64,000 bases of DNA, taken from Folioceros fuciformis. Taxonomy: Eukaryota > Anthocerotophyta > Anthocerotopsida > Anthocerotales. The stretch spans positions 1 through 64,000 of the forward strand of contig JBNGIO010005900.1 of assembly GCA_049999805.1 (NCBI GenBank), written 5' to 3'. The first letter of the stretch is position 1. The number at the start of each line of letters is the position of its first letter. A program made the translations under genes and the position numbers. The notes under the pieces were generated by a model. It worked only from the letters and a program-made list of their open reading frames with translations, searched no databases and was not told where the DNA came from. This document shows, one piece after another, positions 13,315 to 22,896 of the stretch.

Positions 13315-13459
13315 TGGCAGCCTTCACTGTCAGAACCCACAAGGCTTCACACGGGATCGCATCGTTCCGTAAAGTCCGGTTTGCTCGGGCTCCCGGAGAT
13401 ATCGACAATTTACGCCAGCTGCCGGTCGCTGCCGCCCCCTGGAGTGATTGTGGGCTGTT
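13315..13459. promoter_or_regulatory. Compact divergent promoter between OTP51-like and CIA1
   Basis: The two start codons are about 145 bp apart and face away from each other, so both promoters and both 5' untranslated regions must overlap or be extremely short. No TATA-like box is evident. Confidence 0.5.
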
Positions 13460-15676
13460 ATGGCGGACGCGGTGGTGTCGTCTCTGACGAACACGCTGCA
13501 CTGCGATGGCTGCAGCCTGGATGCTTCTGACCCGGTGAACCAGGCTTGCTGCACCTCGATCATGGCTGGAGGAGGAGGAGCAGGAGAGTGTGCCGACAAG
13601 GCAGGCGTTGCGGAGACGAAGCGGAAGAACCAGGAGAGCGAGAGGCACTCGACTTGTGGGAAGCGCGAGGATGGCCAACTCTCGGTAGGGCTGCATCTCA
13701 AATTGGTGCAGGAGCTGGAGGGACACACGGACCGGGTGTGGGGATTGGCATGGAGCCCGGCGGGCTCGGAGGGGAGCAAGTCCTTGTTGGCTTCCTGCAG
13801 TGGGGACAAGACTGTCCGGGTTTGGCAGCACTCTGCCGCATCTCCTTCCGTGGCAGGCAGCTGGTTCTGCGATTCGGGTCCTTCTCTTGCTCTTGCCGGT
13901 GCCCATCTTGATTCTTTTTTGTGGAAAGGAAGGTACGATTCCTTGGAGGGATGGTACTTGAATTGATATCCGCGCTGTCCTGTTTAGGCAGTCCTCCAGG
14001 GAACACAGACCCGGACGGTAAGGTCCTGTGACTGGTCACCGGGTGGGAAGTTACTTGCAACTGCAAGCTTTGATGCAACAACCGCGATCTGGGAGAACGT
14101 TGGGGCTGAATTTGAGTGCGTGGCTTCTCTAGAAGTATGTAACCCCATTCGTCGCAGTGTGGTGAGGAATGAGGGTAGTTCCTTGAGCCTGAAGAATCTT
14201 TGTCTGTAACGTGGCAGGGACATGAAAATGAGGTGAAGGGTGTTTCCTGGAATGCGCAAGGCACACTTTTGGCTACATGTAGCCGAGACAAGTCCGTTTG
14301 GATATGGGAACTGCAGCCTGGCACCGACTTCGAATGCGTCTCCGTGCTCACAGGCCATACACATGATGTGAAGATGGTGCTGTGGCACCCTGCGCGTGAC
14401 CTCTTAGTGTCTGCCAGCTATGATAATACAATTAAGGTGTGTGTGGTTCCTCTCTTCCATCTGGATACCTTCCGCGAGGATGGTCCTTCTGGCTCGCTGT
14501 AATATGCTTCTGGGTCGGGCTGGTGTGCAGATCTGGGCAGAGGACGGGGGAGATGACGACTGGGGATGCGTACAAACGCTTGGCGAGCCTGGAATGTACA
14601 TCCCTTTGGCACATACTCGACTAGTGATGTGTTTCCTTGTACGTTGCTATCAGGTCCGACATGAATTATGACTGTTTCAAACCTGCAGTGGTCACAGCTC
14701 GACTGTCTGGGCAGTGTCATTCAGCGTTTCTGGTGATCGGATGGTGTCAAGTAGGTGCGCTGTTTGCCATTTCATCCAGTTGTATTGTAAATGGGATCCC
14801 ATTTTGGTACCTCTATCTAAATTTTCTGACTCGCAAATTGTTCCTGGGCCTGCAGTGACGATTTGTCGGTAGTGGTCTGGGACTCGAGCACAGACCCATC
14901 GCAATCTGTCGGGGTGGGCTTTGGGCCATGGTAAGAACTCTACCACTCCTGAGAGAGACAAAATCCCTACATGCGTTGGCCCTTAAACAACATCTGATGG
15001 GAGCGTCTAGCTAACTTTCAGCGTTCTGAACATTCATGGGGCAGGAAGCATCTCACTACAATCACTGGTTACCACACCCGCACCATCTTTTCGGTTCATT
15101 GTTCAAGGTCAGCCTGTTGCCTCCTTGAATCAGATCCAGATCCAACACATCCTTGCCACCACATTGTGTCCAATTGACTCGTTGGTTCTGGCTGTGTTTG
15201 TGCAGCTTGCACTCCATCATAGCAACTGGTTCAGGGGACAATTCCGTGCAAGGCTTTGCGGAGGATACCTCATCACCGGTCAGTGATACGTCGGTTTTCT
15301 TCATCTGTTCCCTTCCTCATGAACCCATGTTTGCATGTACAGAATTGCCCCCTGAACCTCGGCAATTCTGTACATGATCATGATGCCTGATCATGTCTTG
15401 TTTTCACCACAGAGTGAACGCCCGTCCTACTCTCTGGTTCTGAAGCATGATAAGGCTCACCTCACTGACATCAACTGTGTTAGATGGCATCCGACCGTAA
15501 GAGCTCACTTCGTTTCTCTGTTTTCTGTTGTGCCCCTTGGCTATCCCTTTCTAACGACCCTGAATCTGCCACAGGATCCAAGAGTCCTGGCCTCGTCGAG
15601 TGACGACGGAACTGTGAGAATTTGGCAAGTTTGTGGAGACATGAGCCCGTACCTGTGTGCCGCAGACGAAACATAG
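13460..15676 (+). CDS. CIA1: CIA1/CIAO1-type WD40 protein of cytosolic iron-sulfur assembly
   Basis: This is a multi-exon gene for a seven-blade WD40 propeller. Recognisable blades in order are [15 protein letters not shown], a piece reading [30 protein letters not shown] with [27 protein letters not shown] with [23 protein letters not shown] with [23 protein letters not shown] with TGSGDNSVQ, and [13 protein letters not shown] with [10 protein letters not shown] near the stop. The order and wording match CIA1/CIAO1. That protein forms the cytosolic targeting complex with MMS19 and AE7/FAM96B and hands [4Fe-4S] clusters to nuclear and cytosolic proteins. The start is the ATG at 13460. Most introns are clear GT-AG; the first donor (GTCCTT) is unusual and its exact place is uncertain. 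A long N-terminal extension of about 75 residues precedes the first blade. In the sixth blade the usual terminal Trp is replaced (SVQGF). Confidence 0.9.
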
Positions 15677-16281
15677 TGGAGGCCTCCTTGCTCCACATGT
15701 GTCGTCCAAACCCTCGGCCTATTCGAGGCCAGACGTTTGATGGCTGCTGACCGGGAGTAAGCAGACGGTGCGGAATCGGGATCTGGGAAGATTGCAGGCA
15801 GGAAGTAGGAAGTGTGGCTGCGGCCGTTCGTGATACGCAAGACTGCCTAGTGTTTACAGTGCTGCTGGTCGATTGTCCGTTCTCGCCGAGCTCGTAAAGA
15901 ACGCGTTGAGCAGTTCCACCCCATTGCAGGGTTTTCTTACAACATGGGAAAGGGTTGCTGTGAGCACGGGGGTACCGTAACTGTCGTCGCTCGTTTGCGG
16001 TAGGCTTCTTGCTCGTCGCGGTCATGCAGCTTCGAGAAGCTAAACCCTAAACCCTAATCGATGCTGTCTGAGTAGCATACATCAAGGATTGAGCAAAATC
16101 GTCTTGGTACCAGGAACTCGGCATGCCGCGTACACGTGACTAGTATAGGTTTCTAGATCGCTTGCTTTCACAATTAGCTCAAGCACAAGGCATGAGGAAG
16201 TTAGCTAGTGAAAAAGGATTGCAAGGAAGGAAGGAAAATTGCGAGGAGGGGAGCAGGAGGAATTGACGTCGCTCGAGACAT
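15677..16281. other. Intergenic, upstream of SRP72
   Basis: There is no coding sequence. The stretch contains the 3' region of CIA1 and the promoter of SRP72, including a telo-box pair listed separately. Confidence 0.5.
16042..16057 (+). promoter_or_regulatory. Double telo-box (AAACCCTAAACCCTAA)
   Basis: Two overlapping AAACCCTAA motifs lie about 225-240 bp before the SRP72 ATG. Telo-boxes are known cis-elements in promoters of plant genes for translation and growth-related proteins, which fits an SRP subunit. The motif is exact; the regulatory role is inferred. Confidence 0.55.
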
Positions 16282-18893
16282 ATGGCGCCCAAGGCAAAGC
16301 ACAAAGCTCTGGCCCCGGCGAAAGGGGCATCTGCTACGGATCTCAATACACCACCTTCAGCGCCGCAGGGACCGACCGTGGATGATCTCATAGCTGTCCT
16401 GGATAGACATGTAAAATTCAGGGACGACAAGGAGGCCCTGAAGCAGGCCCTGCAGGTTTCAGAGCAGAGTATCCTCCATGGATTGAGTGATCCATGGCGA
16501 TGTTGCATATTGAATGTCTTCGATGCAGCGGGAGATATTGTACTGTGGTCGGGCGTGAGGGTTTGTGTGATTTGTTGCTTGTGGAGTTCCTTGACCTATT
16601 CGCAGTTTTGGCATTGGATCCTAAGGATCCTGAGGCGATAAGATGCAAGGTTGTAGCTCTTGTGCAGCTGGAGAAGTTCAAAGAAGCGTTGTTAACCATC
16701 GGAGTCAACCAGGCACGAGAAAGTTTGTTTTTCTTCGAAAAGGTTGGTGGATTTGCTCGTTTGTCTGGTATTGTTAGGCGTTATGGATTTTGCAGATCCA
16801 AAGAGCTCTGGCTTTGTCGTTAATACGGTGGGGATGCTGCTTGTGTCAGGCGTATTGTCTGTACAAAGAGAACAGGATGCAGCAGGCACTTAATGCTTTG
16901 AAGACCGGTGACCAGACTGCAGCTGCCATTCAGTTGGAAGCTCAGATTCATCACAAAATGGGTGATTTTGCTGCTTGCATCAGCAGTTATGAGAAGCTGT
17001 TCCACAAGCACAAAGTCGACGCAGATGAAGTGAAGACCAATCTTGTGGCAGCTTATGTGTCTGGTGGGAGATCAAGCGAGGTCCCTGCACTCATGGACAG
17101 TTTGAAAGTGACTCCCAAGACTAGCTTTGACTTGGCATACAATGGTGCATGTTCGTTGATAGAAATGAGGGAGTTTGTGAAAGCAGAAGAGCTGCTTCTT
17201 CTGGCGCGAAGGTGGGTGGGGGCGGTTGCATTTGCTACCCCTGTCTTAATAGTATGAGGAGCAAGTTATCAGTTCACTGATTGTGAGTAAGCGCTGTCTA
17301 CAGGATTGGTCAGGAAATGTTGATCGAGGATGATTACACGGAGCAACAGATAGTTGAAGAGCTAGCTCCCATTGCTGTGCAGCTTGCCTATGTGCAACAG
17401 GTACGAGCTGTGGCTGAATAGGATCCATGTTTTGTCTGCCTTTTTCCAGTCGTGAACCATGGATGAAAATCAACCCTTGAATTTTTTGATTTGGACAGAT
17501 GCAAGGGCGGGCAGCAGAAGCAATGGCAAGCTACAGTGCTTTGTTGAAGCAGAAACCAGATGATGTACCGTCTTTGGCTGTAGCGTCTAATAACTTGATA
17601 GCACTGAGGGGAGCAAAGGAGCTCTTCGATTCTTTGAAGAAGTTTGACAAGATAATTGCAAAGAAAGGGGGACAGTTCGTGGATAATTTGGACCATAAGC
17701 TTTCCGCTCGACAAAAGGAAGCAATGAGCTTCAACCGGTTTCTTCTGCTCCTGTACTCGAGCAAATTTGATCAGGTGACGTCACTCTCTGAGTCGTAGCT
17801 TCTACCGTTGTCAAGAGTAGAAGAACTTATGACGCTGACTAGTGCAACATGTTTCTCGCAGGCACGTGAACTTGTGCCGCTGCTCCAGGAAACCTTTCCG
17901 AACAGTGTAATGCCAACTCTGCTTGCAGGGTCAATGTATCTGAAGGAGGGGAAACCTGGAAAGGCAGAAGAAATCCTAGGGCAATATGTTGACGCCCATC
18001 CTAGTGGTTCAACCGAAGCACTTCTTGTACGTGCTCAAGCAGCAGCTGCTGCAGGCCAGTATCAACGTGCTGTTGAATCCCTGGAAAAGATAGGGGAGTT
18101 AAAGCACATGCCAGGAGTAGTTGCTACTCTAGTCTCCCTCAAAGAGCGAGTGGGGGACGTGAAGGGTGCAGAAGCGGTTCTGGACGCAGCTGTACAGCAC
18201 TGGCAGAACAGCATGCTGAACGAATCCGGTACGTACGAGACAGTCCTTCTGGAAGCAGCAGCAGAGTTCAAGCTAAAGCACAACAACTTGAAGGGTGCTG
18301 CCATTCTGTTTCAGCAACTGGCCAAGAGCCCATCCCCAGTGGCTCGTTCAAAAGCTTTACATGGGCTGATCTGCAGCACAGCTCACTTGAATCCAGCAGA
18401 AGCTGAAGGTTATGCAGCTGAGCTTCCACCACTGCCTGGCTTGTCGGCGCTGGATATAACAACATTGGAGCAGACGGCGAGTGCCACTCCCATGGCAAGC
18501 AAGCACGCTCGGGCTGGGGAAGACGGTTCAACGATCATAGTTGAGGACAAGGCCGACAGAAGCAGACCTAAAAAGAAGCGGAAGAGAAAGCCTCTGTACC
18601 CCAAGGGTTTCGATCCTGCGAATCCAGGCCCACCCCCTGACCCGGAAAGATGGCTGCCAAGGAGAGAGAGGTCCACTTACAAGCCGAAGAAGAAAGACAA
18701 GAGGAGCGCCCAGATAAGAGGTGCCCAGGGGGCTGTGAGCAAGGACAGCAAGGCCTCGGAGCTCAACGTCGGTAGTGGGAAGCAGGTGGGGGCAGGGTCT
18801 GGCAAGCTGTCAGCCGCTTCCAGTTCTGTGCAAGCAGCGGAAGCGTCCCGGCCTCCGTCGCAGAGGAGCAGCAAGAAGAAGGGTCGTCGATGA
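16282..18893 (+). CDS. SRP72: Signal recognition particle subunit SRP72
   Basis: The ATG at 16282 starts a lysine/alanine-rich N-terminus (MAPKAKHKALAPAKG). TPR-like helices follow over several exons: ALDPKDPEAIRCKVVALVQL, AYCLYKENRMQQALNALK and MGDFAACISSYEKLFHKH. The C-terminus carries the SRP72 RNA-binding signature KRKPLYPKGFDPANPGPPP followed by DPERWLPRRERSTYKPKKKD, then a basic serine-rich tail ending in KKKGRR. SRP72 binds the 7S RNA with SRP68 and is needed for co-translational targeting to the ER. One very short exon (about 19 nt, near 16531-16549, reading REILYC) with a weak GTCGGG donor is needed to join the first exon in frame, so that junction is the least sure. All other junctions are clean GT-AG. 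Confidence 0.93.
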
Positions 18894-21049
18894 TAGCCAC
18901 ATTCTAGTGTTATAGGCATCTGCTGGTGCAGCTGCTTTTTGCAGCGAGACAAAAAGCAGGTACATGCTTCGCACTGTACGCGCCATGTGTTTCAATATTG
19001 AGTGGTGTCCCGGCTCCCATTGACATACGAGATAGGTGGAAAGCTGCGATCTGAGTTTGATGTATCCAATGCCTGGAACGGGGATATGGCGTACGGGTGA
19101 AGAAGACAAAGGGGAAGGAGGAATAGAGAATGATATCTATATTATCTTCCCCCAGCAAAGCCAAGCAGGGTCCCCCGCGAATTTCTCGATCCGGGTGCCA
19201 AGCTCGTCCCAGCGTAGGGTGTCGGCTGCGTGCTCCTGGGCGATGACTTCCAGGAGCAGGACATGTATGCATACCTGTACATGGTAGATGCCCGTGGGCC
19301 TGGAGAATGTCGTCCTGACAGCGCCGTCGCCGTCGCGGTCGAGGCTGGCTGCAGCAGCAGCAGATTAACAGATGCCAGCAGCCAGAGTGCGTGGCGCTGT
19401 TGTTGAGCATGGGCTCGTGATGGGGCATAGGCCCATGAGAGGGACATGGTGATGATGGGTGAGATGGCATCGGGGCTGCGGCTGCGCGTGCGGCGTGTGG
19501 CGCCCTTGGCTGACGCCGGGGAGGAGCAGGGAGCAGGGAGTCGGACCCGAGGTAGGCTTGCTTGGATGGAAGCCTGAGGAAGGTGCCTGAGAGCTCGGCA
19601 GACGGAGTCGGGAGTGGACAGACGCGGTTGGTTGAAGTTTGTTGGGATTGTGGGTAACAGACACCTCAGCCGGGGCCCCGGAATCCTTGGCCGCGCTACA
19701 GACAAGCAGCTGCATGATCGGATGAGCACAGGCATGTGCCAGGAGCCAGGACGCTGGTGCAGGCTAGAGCCAAGCAGATGGATGGCCTTTATCTCGGCAC
19801 AACCCATGGGCTCCTTGTCCTCTTCCCTGATCCCGGCTGCCGCGCTCTAAGCAGGGGCGGGGCGGGGTAGATGCAAATCCGGATTTACGCCATCTTTGCT
19901 ATCATTGGTATGCGCTTGTTTTTTCCCCTCATGTGGACTGCCTTTTGCAGAGCCTGCTGGGCGGGGTTGTGGGTTCGGACATGGCGGGGAGACGCAATAA
20001 GGCAAGTTGCGCACTGTCGGTTAGTCGCATAGACAATGACACCCCGCAGGCGGACAAAGGCCCTCCCTGATTGATTAGGGAAGCGAACGCGTGGAAGGGC
20101 GGGAAGCTCCTGGCGTTTTGACAATGCCCGGGGGGTCTTAAGGACAAGGGATTTTGGGTTTGCCAGCTGCTTCCAGGCCCAGACCCAGGCCTGCTCCCCG
20201 GGCCGCTTCCCGGCCTGTATGAAACCTCACTCTCGCTTTCCAACGTTCGCTTGTGCCCTTCGCATTCCAATCTCCTCCTCCTGCTCTTCTGGCCTCTGCC
20301 TCTCGTGTGCTCTCCTGTTTGTTGAACTTTTCACCTCGCTCTCCTCTTCTCATCGCCTTTGATTCATCTTGGGAATCTGGAATACATTGAGCCTTTCTCT
20401 CTCTACCCTCCGCTACTAGCTTCTTGTATTTTTTCCACCAGTCTACCCAGCCCCTTGTAGCCTTTAAAGACAGCAATCCCCTTGCACCATAATTCCTTGC
20501 CTTCCTCTGCTCCTCGTTACTGGTGCACCAGCCCCCTAGCTCTTCCTGCACGTCATGTGAGGGATTGGTGGATCCATCCTGTTGCTGGCACGCCTGACCT
20601 GACATATACAGGCTCCCAAGCTCATCAGAGCCCCGTCACATCCCTCCCAGCGCAAGCCTGCTTCTTCGACTCACGTCTGCGTCTTTGTAGCTCGAAGAAT
20701 TGCTTTCTGAGCTGTCTGGGTGGTTCCTTCCCAGTAGACCAATCCTAGTGCAGAGGACTCCGTCTCAAGGTCTGGATTATCACTGGTTGGTTGCCTGCTG
20801 CGCTACACTGTTGCTTGTCCACACAATTCCTTGCCTCCTCGCTTGCTTCTCTGTGGGGCCTGTCGCCAGCTCGTCGTACCATCTCATTCTCATTCCAACT
20901 GTTGTGAGGGATTCCTGCAATTCCTCGAGTGTGTCGAGGGCTCTTTCTTTTTGGACTGCCTTCCCTCCGCGCCAAGCTTCTTGTTGCAATCTGACGAATC
21001 AACTCAGGTTGCAGATTTAGAGTGGGTGGGTATCTTCGAGACCGGGAAG
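18894..21049. other. Gene-poor intergenic stretch
   Basis: Open frames on both strands lack recognisable protein features and overlap each other. One minus-strand stretch near 19137-19350 reads like an exon and is listed separately. The rest is serine/cysteine/proline-biased translation of GC-rich DNA. Confidence 0.45.
19137..19350 (-). other. Possible terminal exon of an unknown minus-strand gene
   Basis: After a plausible acceptor (CTGCTGCTGCAG) one frame reads SLDRDGDGAVRTTFSRPTG and continues through HVLLLEVIAQEHAADTLRW and ELGTRIEKFAGDPAWLCW to a stop at 19137-19139. The amphipathic, mixed-residue composition looks more like real protein than the flanking frames do. I found no convincing upstream exon or start, and I do not recognise a family. 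Confidence 0.2.
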
Positions 21050-21378
21050 ATGAGTACCCGATCCAGCGTTTCGTCGTCCATCCAGCAACCCACTTGCGGC
21101 CTGGACATGGCCTCGTGCGGGCCTCTGCTGGCGACCCGTCCCCGTCCGGTCGTGACTTGCAATATGGATCCAGACGAAGTCCGCACCATGTACGCAGACA
21201 TCTCTCACAGGTGCGTTCCTGGCGTGTGACTGTGGAGCCCGGGCCACGAGCGGAGGCTGAATTTGCTTACATGGGTCACGTCGGGTGTTTGCTGTGCAGG
21301 TCGTCGTCATCAACAGGTTCCCAGGCGCAGCTGGAGGCAAAATTCAGCCAGAAGCTGTCCATCAAATCCGATGGATGA
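21050..21378 (+). CDS. Possible small two-exon gene, unknown function
   Basis: The ATG at 21050 opens a frame (MSTRSSVSSSIQQPTCG ... CNMDPDEVRTMYADISHR) ending at a good donor (CACAG/GTGCGT). After an intron of about 90 bp with acceptor GTGCAG the frame continues as SSSSTGSQAQLEAKFSQ and stops at 21376-21378, giving about 80 residues. The joined product is serine-rich at both ends with an acidic helix-like middle. I do not recognise it. The clean intron is the main support; the frame could instead be part of a longer transcript, because the first exon is open upstream. Confidence 0.35.
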
Positions 21379-22261
21379 AGTGGGAGTCTCGCAGCCCCTG
21401 AGGAATGGTGTCCAGAGCCGGCACCCCGTGGCCGGATTCGGGCTTTGTAAATTCTTGGTAGCTCCTGTCGCAGTAGGGCAGAAAGACAGACAGGCAGGCA
21501 GACAGAGAGACAGACAGACCGACAGACAGACAGACAAACCATAACTAGCTACGGCTAACAGTAGCCGTCCGTCCCATGGAGCAAAGAGCCTACAAGCAAT
21601 GGCACTTGCCTGGGGCCCCTAAGTCTCGAGCTGGCAGAGGAGGAGAAGAAAGGCTGGGTGTGAAATTGCGTTACGCACAGTTTTGGAGGGGAAGTAAGGG
21701 ATAGCAGATGCGCTGTGAGCTGGAAAGCAGGCTGCAGCTGAGGCAAGAACAAGTCAGTCGTTAGACCCTGTGAAATGTGGTAGGACAGTGAAGCTGAAAC
21801 CAAGTTCCTTTACCTACCATAACGAGATATAACGAGATACACTATATGTACTAATAACCTACGCAAATGTCCAAGTGTAAAGCGGGTCTGTTCGCTGTTT
21901 TGCAACAGCAAACTGGTGCTTCTGGTCTGTGGTGCACGCTTTTCGATTCTGCTGCCCCGCCAGATCCAAGATGAATGCCAGTCGTTGCCAGAACGGTCTC
22001 CAACACCGTCGTGCATGACAACCTTAGCATTAGCGAGCTCCACGTGGGGCCACTATTACAATAAGCACCCTTGTACATACTGACAGCACAGCATGTAGTC
22101 CCAACACACTCCACTCGATCGTCCCTTCTCATTTCCACCTCAAACACAACACAACCCATATTGCATAGACTCACATTCGTCGCCTCAAAACCTGAACCAA
22201 TTGTTGTGGCTCGTCTCAACATAATGTTTATATTGTAAATGCATAAAGTAAGCGGTACATA
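21379..22261. other. Intergenic with a GACA microsatellite
   Basis: There is no supported gene. A GACA/GGCA repeat lies at the left end and is listed separately; the rest shows nothing recognisable. Confidence 0.5.
21478..21540 (+). repeat. GACA-type microsatellite
   Basis: About 15 imperfect four-base units of GACA with GGCA and GAGA variants. Confidence 0.85.
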
Positions 22262-22334
22262 GCCGCCCTAGCTCAGTCGGTAGAGCGCAAGGCTCTTAAC
22301 CTTATGGTCGGGGGTTCGAGCCCCCCGGGCGGCG
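22262..22334 (+). tRNA. trnK-CUU: tRNA-Lys (anticodon CTT)
   Basis: A 73-nt cloverleaf: acceptor stem GCCGCCC pairing with GGGCGGC (22327-22333), D arm GCTC/GAGC, anticodon stem CAAGG with the loop CTCTTAA placing CTT at the anticodon, T arm GGGGG/CCCCC with loop TTCGAGC. The internal A box and B box (GGTTCGAGCC) are intact for RNA polymerase III. The gene has no intron and no encoded CCA, as normal for a eukaryotic nuclear tRNA gene. Confidence 0.97.
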
Positions 22335-22896
22335 GCAACGTGATGTTTTGTTTCCTTGCTGTACCACCTCGGCTTTGAACGGACATTTATTAACAAACCA
22401 AAGGCGTTCGACGTGAAAGGGTAAGGGGTATGTACATCAACAGGTCGTGCACCAAGGACTAAGGTATCCTCGAAGAGTCATGCCAAGGTGGCGTGCCCTC
22501 CGTTGTGACGCACCTCCCCCTGCAACGATTTGTCTAACTTTGGTTGCCAAGACGCTAACGTCCAAACCTCCCTCTATTTTTTTAAGTTCCTTCCCTCGGC
22601 TCCTCCCAATCTATGACTTATTGCATTTCCCAATTTGTGAATTCTTCCATTTTGGGAGCTCGTAGTGGTGAAGAAATTCTAGATGTCCCTTTCGTTGTGT
22701 GGCTCCCCCTTGTTCGTGGGGGTTCAGATATCTAGGTGCTGATTCATGGTGCCAAGAGGCGCAGACAACCACAGCCTTTCATTCCTGTCCAATATCTCGC
22801 AAGGCTGCACACTTAGCAGCATGCAGTCACTCTCTCTTCTACACCCCACTTGTGGTTAACAGGTTCCCACCCTTTGACCTCACTACTTGGTCGTTC
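22335..22896. other. Intergenic between tRNA-Lys and the PPR gene
   Basis: No gene seen. The stretch includes the 3' flank of the minus-strand PPR gene. Confidence 0.5.

Noticed and set aside
12920-13906. A 328-residue minus-strand open frame overlapping the CIA1 start and OTP51 exon 1
   Set aside because: Its right part is the antisense of CIA1 coding sequence (SSSSSHDRG and similar); only a different frame gives the OTP51 N-terminus that joins the spliced PPR exon.
13698-14351. A 217-residue minus-strand open frame inside CIA1
   Set aside because: It is antisense of well-recognised WD40 exons and their introns.
20138-20605. A 155-residue minus-strand open frame
   Set aside because: Lys/Glu/Gly-rich but without motif, good context or introns; it looks like chance reading of CT-rich DNA.
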